Assembly (NCBI GenBank): GCA_049609065.1
Contig: JBMYYE010000044.1
Span: 1-18,515, forward strand
Reading direction: 5' to 3'
From: JBMYYE01 sp049609065
GTDB lineage: Bacteria > Pseudomonadota > Alphaproteobacteria > Rhodobacterales > Rhodobacteraceae
DNA length: 18,515 nucleotides
Under the pieces are notes generated by a model. It did not search any database. It was not told the DNA's origin and was given only the letters and a program-made list of their open reading frames with translations. Numbering within the stretch: position 1 is the stretch's first letter; every line of letters starts with the position of its first letter. Of this stretch, positions 7,436-15,046 are shown piece after piece. The position numbers were made by a program, and so were the translations under genes.

Positions 7436-7457
7436 TTAATCAATCAAGGATTGTGAT

Positions 7458-8312
7458 GTGATAAGAAATCTCGATATGACAGCACTGCGCGCATTTGTAA
7501 CTGTTGCCGAAGCAAACGGTGTAACGCGGGCTGCGAGTTATCTTCATTTAACGCAATCTGCGGTGTCGATGCAGCTAAAACGCCTAGAAGAAAGCGTTGA
7601 TGCACAGCTTTTCCGCCGTTCGAACCGCACGCTCACGTTGACATCCGAAGGCGATAAGCTCTTGGCGTATGCAAAGCGGATCTTGGCGCTGAATGACGAA
7701 GCTTTCTCCCGAATGACGGATAAAGCCTATGAAGGCTCCATCGTTTTGGGTGTTCCTCAAGACATTCTTTATCCTGCGATTCCCACCGTGCTTCGGCGGT
7801 TTCATCGTGAATTTCCAAGGATGGAGGTTGACCTTGTTTCGTCTTACACCTTTGATTTGCGCGACCGTTTTGCCAAAGGCAAATGTGACGTCATCATCAC
7901 CACCGAAGATACGCTCGATTGTGGCGGGGAAACCTTGGTTGAGGTGCCGCTTGTTTGGGTCGGTGCGCGTGGTGGCAAAGCATGGACGCGGCAGCCTTTG
8001 CCTTTCGCCCATGAGCAACAGTCGATTTTTCGTCATGGCGTGCAAAAGTTATTGGACCAGAATGGCATTGACTGGGAAATGGTGGTGCAATCGCACAATT
8101 GGCGCGCGGTTGAGGCCGTGGTGAGCGCGGATCTTGGGGTCAGTACCATTTTGGAGGGCACAGAACGCCCCGATTTCGAACAAATCGATCACGGTGGCGC
8201 GCTCCCAACCTTGATGCGAAAGCAAATTAATATGTATGTGGCTGAACATGCCAAAAGCGATGTTTTGGATCGTTTGGCTCTCTTCCTAAGAGAAGCCTTT
8301 CGCGAATTTTAA
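7458..8312 (+). CDS. LysR family transcriptional regulator
   Basis: A 284-residue DNA-binding regulator. The N-terminal winged helix-turn-helix spans about residues 5-65, with VTRAASYLHLTQSAVSMQLKRLEESVDAQLFRRSNR matching the LysR recognition region; the effector-binding domain (about 90-280) begins near GSIVLGVPQDILYPAIP. The effector cannot be told. GTG 7458 is chosen because AAGGA (7446-7450) lies 7 nt before it and the product then begins MIRNLDMTALRAF, typical of the family; ATG 7476 is an in-frame alternative without a good site. It is divergent from the DUF1127 gene and convergent with the quinone oxidoreductase gene, sharing a TTAA in which both stops lie. Its targets could be itself, DUF1127, or genes elsewhere. 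Confidence 0.94.
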   Translation: MIRNLDMTALRAFVTVAEANGVTRAASYLHLTQSAVSMQLKRLEESVDAQLFRRSNRTLTLTSEGDKLLAYAKRILALNDEAFSRMTDKAYEGSIVLGVPQDILYPAIPTVLRRFHREFPRMEVDLVSSYTFDLRDRFAKGKCDVIITTEDTLDCGGETLVEVPLVWVGARGGKAWTRQPLPFAHEQQSIFRHGVQKLLDQNGIDWEMVVQSHNWRAVEAVVSADLGVSTILEGTERPDFEQIDHGGALPTLMRKQINMYVAEHAKSDVLDRLALFLREAFREF

Positions 8313-9274
8313 TCGCCCATCGTGACCACAACCTTTCCCGTGGATTTGCGCGCTTTGAGAAAATCGAGCGCATCTTGCGCGGCCTCAAGTGGGAAGGTTT
8401 TGGAAATATGTGGCGTGATGTGCCCCGCTTCATACCAATTGAAGAGCGTGGCATTCGATGCCGTGATCACATCAGGTTTCACGTCAATATACTTCCCCCA
8501 ATAGAGGCCCATAACGCTAATATTTTTAACCAAAAGATGGTTGGCTGGAATATTGGGAACCTCGCCTGAGGCAAAGCCGATCGTCAACATCCGCCCATCC
8601 ACATTGGTTGCGCGCATGGCGTCTTTGAATTGTGCGCCGCCCACGGCATCATAAACCACATCGGCCCCGCCCAAGGCTTTTACGACCTCGCGGATATCTT
8701 CGGTGGTGCTATCGATGACATGATCCGCGCCAGCGGCTTTGCAAATTTTGAGTTTCTCTGGCCCGCGCGCACATGCAATGACCGTCGCGCCCATCAATTT
8801 GCCGATTTCCACCGCCGTGAGCCCAACACCGCCAGCCGCCCCCAAGACCAAAAGAGTTTCACCAGGTTGAAGCTTGGCTTTGTAATCAAGCGCGACTTGC
8901 GAGGTGCCGTAGGCCACCTGAAACGCGGCGGCGTGTTCATAGGACATGACATCTGGAATTTTGATGGCGCGCGCGGCTTTAAACACACCCGATTGCGCCA
9001 ACCCACCAGAGCCTGCCATGATTGCCACGCGGTCGCCGACATTTATATGGGTCACGTCTTGGCTGGTTTCGATGACCCGACCGGCCAATTCCATACCCAA
9101 TGTAAACGGCAAATCAGGGGTGTCTTGGTAGCTGCCTTTGATCATCAAGAGATCGGCAAAATTCAATCCGCAGGCTTTGATATCCACACGAATGTCGCCT
9201 GCGTTCAAAGGCGCGGCAGCAAGGTCTTCAAACGCGGGCGCTTTGCCCGCTTCGGTTACGCGCAGGGATTTCAT
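8309..9274 (-). CDS. Zinc-free NADPH:quinone oxidoreductase (MDR superfamily)
   Basis: A 321-residue medium-chain reductase of the quinone oxidoreductase type. The GroES-like N-terminal domain has GLNFADLLMIKGSYQ and LGMELAGRV, and lacks the cysteine and histidine ligands of zinc alcohol dehydrogenases. The Rossmann domain begins near residue 138, with the nucleotide-binding LGAAGGVG (144-151). It probably reduces quinones or enone-type compounds with NADPH in the cytoplasm; the actual substrate is unknown. ATG 9274 has TAGGAGA upstream, a good ribosome binding site. It is convergent with lysR with a 4-nt overlap, so no terminator can lie between the genes, and it is divergent from the HisN-like gene across 161 nt. 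Confidence 0.93.
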   Translation of the reverse strand: MKSLRVTEAGKAPAFEDLAAAPLNAGDIRVDIKACGLNFADLLMIKGSYQDTPDLPFTLGMELAGRVIETSQDVTHINVGDRVAIMAGSGGLAQSGVFKAARAIKIPDVMSYEHAAAFQVAYGTSQVALDYKAKLQPGETLLVLGAAGGVGLTAVEIGKLMGATVIACARGPEKLKICKAAGADHVIDSTTEDIREVVKALGGADVVYDAVGGAQFKDAMRATNVDGRMLTIGFASGEVPNIPANHLLVKNISVMGLYWGKYIDVKPDVITASNATLFNWYEAGHITPHISKTFPLEAAQDALDFLKARKSTGKVVVTMGD

Positions 9275-9357
9275 GTGTTCTCCTAAAATTCGTTCACAGC
9301 GTGGTGGTGTTTGCGACTATAAGAAATGATCCGACGGTGGAAAAGGTGCGATAGGTG

Positions 9358-9412
9358 CTATGCGGCATTTTCGCATAGGCGGGTGCTTGCCCCGCTCATG
9401 AAACCCCTTCAT
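9358..9412 (+). other. Three tandem small hairpins in the hisN leader region
   Basis: CTATGCG/CGCATAG (9358-9364 with 9372-9378), GCGGG/CCCGC (9379-9383 with 9391-9395) and ATGAA/TTCAT (9398-9402 with 9408-9412) follow one another almost without gap. Loops are 5-7 nt. They lie between a possible -10 (CTATAA, 9317-9322) and the hisN ribosome binding site. No known riboswitch is recognised; the function is unknown. Confidence 0.3.
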
Positions 9413-9435
9413 AAAGGCAAAAAAGAGGGCCTGAC

Positions 9436-10239
9436 ATGCAACGTTCCAAAACGATTGAAGATGACATTCGCGCTACGGCACATGCGTTGGCTGATGCCGC
9501 ACGTGCGGCCATTTTGCCGTTTTTTCGGGGTCAGGATCTGGGCATTGAAAATAAAATTGTGGGGGATTTTGATCCCGTGACCAAAGGTGACCGTGCAGCT
9601 GAAACCGCAATGCGGGAAATTTTGGCAAAACGGCGACCAGAGGATGCGATTTTAGGCGAAGAGTTCGGCCAAAAATCAGGAACGACGGGGCTTACATGGG
9701 TGCTGGATCCAATTGATGGGACGCGTGGATTTATGTCTGGCACGCCGACATGGGGTGTTTTGATTTCAGTCGCAGATGAGACGGGGCCGTTTTATGGGCT
9801 GATCGATCAACCCTATACCCAAGAGCGGTTCGAAGGTGGGCTGGGACAGGCCATGATGGTGGGACCGCATGGGGATGTGGCGTTGAAAGCGCGCGCGACG
9901 GATCAGCTTTCGGAGGCGATTTTATTCACGACATTCCCAGAAGTGGGGTCCGCAGAAGACCGCGCAGGTTTTGAAACTGTGCGTGATGAAGTGCGCCTCA
10001 CCCGGTATGGTATGGATTGTTATGCCTATGCGCTTTTGGCCTTGGGGCAAATTGATCTGGTGATTGAAGCGGGTTTACAAGCCTATGACATCCAAGCTCC
10101 GATCGCGGTGATCGAAGCCGCTGGCGGTATTGTTACGGATTGGACTGGTGCGCCTGCACATGAGGGGGGGCGTGTTTTGGCCGCCGCGAATGCTGTGATT
10201 CATAGAAAGGCGTTGGCGTTACTTGCGCCTTACGTGTGA
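9436..10239 (+). CDS. hisN: Inositol monophosphatase family protein, likely histidinol-phosphatase HisN
   Basis: A 267-residue Mg2+-dependent phosphatase. The metal ligands are visible: GEEFG (Glu75), WVLDPIDGTRGF (Asp91, Asp94) and YDIQAP (Asp218). The DPIDGTRGF and EAGLQAYDIQAPIAVIEAAGGI patterns are closer to HisN-type histidinol-phosphatases than to inositol monophosphatases or CysQ, so the likely reaction is histidinol phosphate to histidinol in histidine synthesis. That call is by resemblance; other sugar-phosphate substrates are possible. ATG 9436 is preceded by GAGGG. No other his gene is near, which is common for this dispersed gene. It precedes the deaminase gene by 77 nt. Possible -35/-10 TTCACA/CTATAA lies at 9293-9322 (weak). 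Confidence 0.85.
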   Translation: MQRSKTIEDDIRATAHALADAARAAILPFFRGQDLGIENKIVGDFDPVTKGDRAAETAMREILAKRRPEDAILGEEFGQKSGTTGLTWVLDPIDGTRGFMSGTPTWGVLISVADETGPFYGLIDQPYTQERFEGGLGQAMMVGPHGDVALKARATDQLSEAILFTTFPEVGSAEDRAGFETVRDEVRLTRYGMDCYAYALLALGQIDLVIEAGLQAYDIQAPIAVIEAAGGIVTDWTGAPAHEGGRVLAAANAVIHRKALALLAPYV

Positions 10240-10297
10240 TTTGCTATTCTGAGGGTGCGGGTCTTGCCCTTTTCCCCCGCGCGTCATTGGACTGAGG

Positions 10298-10315
10298 GGG
10301 TCTTTAAGGAGACCC
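10298..10315 (+). promoter_or_regulatory. Hairpin containing the Shine-Dalgarno of the deaminase gene
   Basis: GGGTCT-TTAAGG-AGACCC forms a perfect 6-bp stem with a hexaloop. The Shine-Dalgarno AAGGAG (10306-10311) lies in the loop and the first two stem bases, and ATG follows 5 nt later. It could tune ribosome access. The structure is seen in sequence; regulation is inferred. Confidence 0.4.
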
Positions 10316-10316
10316 T

Positions 10317-11654
10317 ATGTCAGAAATTTTACTGAAAAATTGCGAAACCGTGCTCACCATGGATGATGCGGCGCGTGAATTGTCAAACGTTGATATTCGT
10401 CTTAAAGACGGTGTGATTGCGGAAATTGGCACAGGCCTGACCACAACGGGTGAAACGGTTTTGGCGGGCAATGCGCTTGTGACGCCAGGCTTGGTTAATA
10501 CGCATCATCATCTCTATCAAACTCTGACCCGCGCGGTGCCCGGTGGACAAGACGCGCTTCTTTTTGGCTGGCTGCAAACGCTCTACCCGATTTGGGCCAA
10601 ATTTGGCCCCGAAGAAATGTTCACCTCCACGCAGGTTGGATTGGCTGAATTGGCGCTCTCTGGCTGTACGATGTCATCGGATCATCTGTATCTCTATCCA
10701 AATGGTGCGCGCCTTGATGATACAATTGCAGCCGCCCAAGAGGTGGGGTTGCGGTTTCACCCGACCCGCGGTTCTATGTCCATTGGCGAAAGCGACGGGG
10801 GGCTTCCGCCCGATCACTTGGTGGAACAAGAACACGCCATTCTAGAAGACTGCATTCGGGTGGTAGATGCGTTTCATGATCCCAAAGAGGGGGCGATGAC
10901 CCGTGTGGGGATCGCGCCGTGCTCGCCCTTTTCAGTGACGCGGGATTTGATGCGTGATGCCGCAATTCTCGCTCGTGATAAAGGTGTGATGCTACATACA
11001 CATCTGGCCGAAAATGACGAAGACATTGCCTATTCCTTGGAAAAATTCGGCTGCCGCCCTGGGCAATATGCTGAGGATCTTGGATGGGTTGGCGATGACG
11101 TTTGGCACGCCCATTGTGTGAAATTAGACGGGGCTGAGATTGATCTCTTTGCGCATACCCGCACGGGTGTTGCCCATTGCCCATGTTCAAATTGTCGTTT
11201 GGGATCTGGCATTGCGCCGCTGCGTGCGATGCGCGATGCGGGTGTGCCTGTGGGGCTTGGCGTGGACGGATCGGCGTCAAATGATGTGGGGAACTTGGTT
11301 GCAGAAGCGCGCCAAGCCATGTTGTTGCAGCGGGTGCAAAACGGGGCGGATGCCATGGCCGCGCGTGAGGCGCTCCATATCGCGACACGCGGCGGGGCGG
11401 AGGTCCTTGGGCGCACTGACACGGGTCATATTACGGTTGGAAAACGTGCGGACATCGCGATTTGGGACATGAGTGGCATTGAAGCCGCAGGCAGCTGGGA
11501 CCGCGCGGCACTGTTGCTCGCGGGGCCGCAAAAGGTCCGCGATTTATTTGTCGAAGGACGCCAGATCGTGCGTGATGGCCAGATGAGAACCCTCGATATG
11601 AGCAGTGTTATTGCCCGCCAAAATCAATTGGTCGAAGGGGTGATGAGCCGTTAG
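10317..11654 (+). CDS. 8-oxoguanine deaminase (amidohydrolase family)
   Basis: A 445-residue amidohydrolase of the subgroup often labelled hydroxydechloroatrazine ethylaminohydrolase, whose characterised Pseudomonas member (Pa0142) deaminates 8-oxoguanine to urate. Expected metal and catalytic residues are present: HxH in NTHHHLYQTL (His63, His65), HTHLAEN (His229, Glu232), WHAHC (His266) and LGVDGSAS (Asp317). NTHHHLYQTLTRAVPGGQDALLFGWLQTLYPIW is characteristic of this subgroup. It probably removes oxidised guanine bases from the free pool. ATG 10317 has AAGGAG 5 nt upstream, inside a hairpin. A weak promoter-like TTGCGC-N16-TATTCT overlaps the end of the hisN gene (10223-10250). Its stop overlaps that of guaD on the other strand. 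Family secure; substrate by resemblance. Confidence 0.88.
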   Translation: MSEILLKNCETVLTMDDAARELSNVDIRLKDGVIAEIGTGLTTTGETVLAGNALVTPGLVNTHHHLYQTLTRAVPGGQDALLFGWLQTLYPIWAKFGPEEMFTSTQVGLAELALSGCTMSSDHLYLYPNGARLDDTIAAAQEVGLRFHPTRGSMSIGESDGGLPPDHLVEQEHAILEDCIRVVDAFHDPKEGAMTRVGIAPCSPFSVTRDLMRDAAILARDKGVMLHTHLAENDEDIAYSLEKFGCRPGQYAEDLGWVGDDVWHAHCVKLDGAEIDLFAHTRTGVAHCPCSNCRLGSGIAPLRAMRDAGVPVGLGVDGSASNDVGNLVAEARQAMLLQRVQNGADAMAAREALHIATRGGAEVLGRTDTGHITVGKRADIAIWDMSGIEAAGSWDRAALLLAGPQKVRDLFVEGRQIVRDGQMRTLDMSSVIARQNQLVEGVMSR

Positions 11655-12937
11655 GTTGTCACGGTTTCTCCCATGACATAAACGGCTTCAACCGCGCGGT
11701 CATCCCCCATCATGATCGTGGGGAATAGGGCCTCCCAGAAATCATCTGCGCGGGCATGGCGTTGGGCGATTGCGGGGGTGGATGCGAGGTTGGTGACAAC
11801 CAAGTCCGCCTCAGACCCTGTGTTGAGATTGCCGATTTTGTCCCCCATATGTAGGGCCTCTGCGGAGCCAACCGTTGCGAGCCACCAGAGTTCAGATGGG
11901 TGCAAAGGTGCGCCGTTGAGTTGCCCAACCTCATAGGCAGCGGCCATGGTGCGCAGCATTGAGAAACTTGATCCGCCGCCTGTATCTGTGGCGAGGCCAA
12001 TACGCTGACCTTCGCCCATCAAGCCTGCCATATCAAAAAGCCCTGAGCCGATAAATGTGTTGGACGTCGGACAGTGGATGAGGCTCGCATCAATTTCCTT
12101 GAGCCGTGCGCGTTCGCGCGGCGTGAGGTGAATGGAATGCCCATAGAGCCCACCTTTGCCTAAAAGGCCATAGGCCTCATAGGTGTCGAGGTAGTCACGC
12201 GATTTTGGGAAAAGCGATTTGACCCATTCGATTTCATCAAGCTGTTCGGACAAATGCGTTTGCATGAGCACATCGGGATGTTCACCCCAAAGTGTGCCAA
12301 GCGCGCGGAGCTGCTCTTCGGTTGAGGTTGGGGAAAATCGCGGGGTGATGGCGTAGCTTGCCCGTCCAACCCCGTGCCATTTTTCCAATAGCATTTTACT
12401 GTCATCATAGGCGGATTGCGCCGTATCGGTGAGCCCAGCTGGCGCATTCCGATCCATACAGGTTTTTCCCGTAACGATACGTTGATTGCGCGTGGCCGCC
12501 GCAGTGAAAAGCGCATCAACGCTTTCGGGGTGGATGGTGGCAAAGCTGGTCACGGTTGTGGTGCCATGGGCCAGCGTGAGATCAAGATAACGCCGCGCGA
12601 TGTCGGCTGCAAACGCAGGATCGCCAAAGCGCATTTCTTCGGGGAAGGTATAAGTGTTGAGCCAATCAATGAGCCGCTTACCCCAGCTCGCGATGATGGC
12701 GGTTTGTGGGTAATGCACATGGGCATCCACAAACCCCGCCGTGATGAGGTGATCCCCGTGATCGGTGAGTGCAGCATCTGGATGGGCAAGGCGTAGATCA
12801 TCCGCTTCGCCGACCTCAACGATATGGCCGTCAGAAATCAACACGCCGCCTTGGCGGAGGTGCCGCGCCACACTGAGGCCTTCTTGAAACGGGTTGCCCG
12901 TGAACCATAAGACCTGCCCTAAGATCAGCTTTTTCAT
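11651..12937 (-). CDS. guaD: Guanine deaminase
   Basis: A 428-residue zinc amidohydrolase converting guanine to xanthine and ammonia, the entry to guanine breakdown. Seen: GFVDAHVHYPQT (His73, His75), the GuaD signature with Tyr-Pro-Gln; THLSEQ (His228, Glu231); YGHSIHL (His267); HCPTSNTFIGSG; and ATDTGGG (Asp318). The length suits the family (about 440). ATG at 12937 is chosen because AAGGAG lies a few bases upstream and MKKLILGQVL is a natural family start; the frame stays open 100 codons further, into mgtE, which is chance. It is convergent with the 8-oxoguanine deaminase, the stops sharing TTAG, and divergent from mgtE. Xanthine dehydrogenase genes, the usual next step, are not in the window. 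Confidence 0.95.
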   Translation of the reverse strand: MKKLILGQVLWFTGNPFQEGLSVARHLRQGGVLISDGHIVEVGEADDLRLAHPDAALTDHGDHLITAGFVDAHVHYPQTAIIASWGKRLIDWLNTYTFPEEMRFGDPAFAADIARRYLDLTLAHGTTTVTSFATIHPESVDALFTAAATRNQRIVTGKTCMDRNAPAGLTDTAQSAYDDSKMLLEKWHGVGRASYAITPRFSPTSTEEQLRALGTLWGEHPDVLMQTHLSEQLDEIEWVKSLFPKSRDYLDTYEAYGLLGKGGLYGHSIHLTPRERARLKEIDASLIHCPTSNTFIGSGLFDMAGLMGEGQRIGLATDTGGGSSFSMLRTMAAAYEVGQLNGAPLHPSELWWLATVGSAEALHMGDKIGNLNTGSEADLVVTNLASTPAIAQRHARADDFWEALFPTIMMGDDRAVEAVYVMGETVTT

Positions 12938-13007
12938 CGTTTGCTCCTTGTTGCGCAGGCTCCATGCTAACGCGTTTACAAGAATGGGTAAATCGACACT
13001 TTGTGCG

Positions 13008-13021
13008 GTTTCAATTGAAAC
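13008..13021. promoter_or_regulatory. 14-bp perfect palindrome between guaD and mgtE
   Basis: GTTTCAATTGAAAC is a perfect palindrome in the 132-nt gap between the divergent guaD and mgtE genes, 49 nt before the mgtE start and 71 nt before the guaD start. It looks like a homodimer operator. No regulator gene is adjacent and I do not recognise the site. Confidence 0.4.
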
Positions 13022-13069
13022 TGTTCTCGGATATGTTTGTGAAAGCAGTTGAGCGATTTGAGGTGGATT

Positions 13070-14452
13070 ATGAACGATGGGATCATTGAAACAGATCTTC
13101 TCGATGATGAAGATTTCGCGCTTAACGATGAATTGGTAGACCAAATCCTCGAGGCGGTTGAAGCCAATGATTCGACCGGCCTTCATGCCCTTCTTGATCC
13201 GATGCACTCCGCCGATATCGCGGATATGCTCGAACAAATTGATGCAAAACGGCGTCAGAAAATTCTAGAATTGTGGGAAGGTGGTGTTGAGGCTGAGGTG
13301 ATCTCAGAACTTGACGAAGGCCTGCGCGAAGAGGTGATCGGGAGCCTCGAACCCCATGAATTGGTGGAGGTCGTGCGCGATCTTGAAACCGATGATGTTG
13401 TGGACCTCGTCGAGGATCTCGAACAGCCACAACAGGCTGCGATTTTGGATGCGCTTGATGCGCCTGACCGTGTGGCCGTTGAAAAAGCGCTCTCCTATCC
13501 TGAGGAATCGGCCGGTCGCTTAATGCAAAGCGAAGTCGTCATGGTTCCAAACCATTGGAACACGGGCGAAGCGATCGATTTCCTCCGGGATCAAGATGAT
13601 CTACCTGAACAGTTCTATCACGTGGTCCTTGTGGATCCGCGTATGAAACCGACGGGTTATGTGACGCTTGGGAAATTGCTGGGCACGGGGCGTCCTGTTT
13701 TGCTCGAAGATATCGTTGAAGAGAGCTTTCGCACCTTTAATGTTGCCCAAGACGAAGAAGACGTGGCCTACGCCTTTAATCAATATCACCTGATTTCGGC
13801 GCCAGTCGTGGACGAAGATGACCGGCTTGTTGGGCAAATCACCATTGATGATGCCATGGTGGTTTTGGATGAAGAACACGAAGAAGACATCTTGCGTCTT
13901 GCGGGTGTTGGCGAAGGGTCCCTTGCCGATAAGGTTTATGAAACCACGCGGGCGCGGTTCCCGTGGTTGTTTGTGAACCTCATCACGGCGATTTTGGCGT
14001 CTTTGGTGATCGCACAATTTGAAGGCACAATTTCAAGCCTCGTGGCTTTGGCGGTCTTGATGCCGATTGTGGCCTCCATGGGGGGAAATGCAGGGACGCA
14101 AGCGCTTACTGTGGCGGTGCGGGCCTTGGCGACCAAGGATTTGACATCATCCAACATGTGGCGCGTGATCCGTCGTGAGGCGCTTGTTGGCTTAGCCAAT
14201 GGGTTGGTTTTTGCGGTTGTTATGGGGGCGGTTGGCTATTTCTGGTTCGGAAATTTGGAATTGGGATTGGTCATTGCCGTCGCAATGGTGATCAATTTGG
14301 TCGTGGCGGGGCTTGCGGGAATTCTGGTGCCGCTTAGCTTAGAAAAGCTGGGCGTAGACCCTGCGTTGGCCTCTGGTGCCTTTGTGACAACTGTTACGGA
14401 TGTCATTGGTTTTTTTGCATTTTTGGGACTGGCGGCGCTGGTTCTTTTCTAA
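13070..14452 (+). CDS. mgtE: Magnesium transporter MgtE
   Basis: A 460-residue Mg2+ channel of the inner membrane. Parts in order: an acidic superhelical N domain (about 20-130, many DL, EL and VVDL repeats), two CBS domains (about 135-260) which sense Mg2+ and close the pore, and about five membrane helices in the last 180 residues. The helices carry the family's MPIVASMGGNAGTQALTVAVRALA and DPALASGAFVTTVTDVIGFFAF, the second containing the conserved pore Asp. ATG 13070 has GAGGTGG just upstream; in-frame TTG 13049 is less likely. It heads a close run with the cyclo-ligase gene 12 nt later. No Mg2+ riboswitch is recognisable in the short leader. Confidence 0.96.
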   Translation: MNDGIIETDLLDDEDFALNDELVDQILEAVEANDSTGLHALLDPMHSADIADMLEQIDAKRRQKILELWEGGVEAEVISELDEGLREEVIGSLEPHELVEVVRDLETDDVVDLVEDLEQPQQAAILDALDAPDRVAVEKALSYPEESAGRLMQSEVVMVPNHWNTGEAIDFLRDQDDLPEQFYHVVLVDPRMKPTGYVTLGKLLGTGRPVLLEDIVEESFRTFNVAQDEEDVAYAFNQYHLISAPVVDEDDRLVGQITIDDAMVVLDEEHEEDILRLAGVGEGSLADKVYETTRARFPWLFVNLITAILASLVIAQFEGTISSLVALAVLMPIVASMGGNAGTQALTVAVRALATKDLTSSNMWRVIRREALVGLANGLVFAVVMGAVGYFWFGNLELGLVIAVAMVINLVVAGLAGILVPLSLEKLGVDPALASGAFVTTVTDVIGFFAFLGLAALVLF

Positions 14453-14464
14453 AGGTGGAACATT

Positions 14465-15022
14465 TTGGATTTAGCTCTCATCAAAAAAGAGGCGCGCAAG
14501 GCCGCGTTTTTGCGCCGTAGCGAAGCCCATACAGAAGAGGCAAGCATCAAAGGCGCTGAACATTTGTTGGAGGTGATCATGCCTTATAAAGGCAAATCGA
14601 TCGCAGGCTATATGCCGATCCGCACGGAAATTAATCCCGTAGGTGTTATGGCGGCTTTGTCGGCTTTTGGCCCCGTGTCAGTGCCCGTGATCAAGGCCAA
14701 AGATACTGCTTTGGAATTCGCGCTCTGGGATCCTGGAACCAAAATGGTTGAAGGTGACTTTGGCGCCTCTATTCCTGAAACCCTGGAATTTGTTGAGCCT
14801 GATGTTTTGATCGTGCCGCTTGTGGCGTTTGATCGTAAAGGCGGGCGTTTGGGCTATGGCGGGGGATTTTATGACCGCACGCTGGAACGTTTGCGCGAAA
14901 AACGTCCAGCGGTTGCGATTGGCTATGCATATGGCGCGCAAGAGGCGGATGATTTGCCCCTTGAAGATACCGATCAGCCCCTTGATCTGATTGTGACTGA
15001 AAAAGAAATCTTGCGCTTTTAG
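14465..15022 (+). CDS. 5-formyltetrahydrofolate cyclo-ligase
   Basis: A 185-residue cytoplasmic enzyme converting 5-formyl-THF to 5,10-methenyl-THF with ATP, returning stored folate to one-carbon metabolism. Seen: basic N-terminal helix (LIKKEARKAAFLRR), folate-site YMPIRTEINP (49-58), and the ATP-binding GGRLGYGGGFYDRTLERL (about 126-143). The length is usual. The start is TTG 14465, with AGGTGG 6 nt upstream; no ATG or GTG fits without losing the N-terminal helix. It follows mgtE by 12 nt and precedes the YmdB-like gene by 24 nt, so an operon is likely. In many bacteria 6S RNA lies just ahead of this gene, but here there is no space for it. Confidence 0.94.
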   Translation: MDLALIKKEARKAAFLRRSEAHTEEASIKGAEHLLEVIMPYKGKSIAGYMPIRTEINPVGVMAALSAFGPVSVPVIKAKDTALEFALWDPGTKMVEGDFGASIPETLEFVEPDVLIVPLVAFDRKGGRLGYGGGFYDRTLERLREKRPAVAIGYAYGAQEADDLPLEDTDQPLDLIVTEKEILRF

Positions 15023-15046
15023 GGTGACGCCCATAGCAACGTCTTT

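Noticed and set aside
8630..9286. 218-codon plus-strand open frame across the quinone oxidoreductase gene
   Set aside because: The minus-strand product has clear GroES-like and Rossmann domains; the opposite frame has an unnatural composition and no ribosome binding site.
10774..11388. 204-codon minus-strand open frame inside the 8-oxoguanine deaminase gene
   Set aside because: Rich in His, Pro and Arg with no family resemblance; a shadow of the deaminase.
12938..13069. Mg2+ riboswitch (M-box) before mgtE
   Set aside because: The 132-nt gap also serves divergent guaD and shows no M-box pattern or leader terminator; only the 14-bp palindrome stands out.
12938..13237. N-terminal extension of guaD by 100 codons
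   Set aside because: It would run into mgtE and past a good AAGGAG/ATG start at 12937, which gives the normal family N-terminus.
14453..14464. 6S RNA ahead of the 5-formyltetrahydrofolate cyclo-ligase gene
   Set aside because: A common neighbour in proteobacteria, but only 12 nt separate this gene from mgtE.
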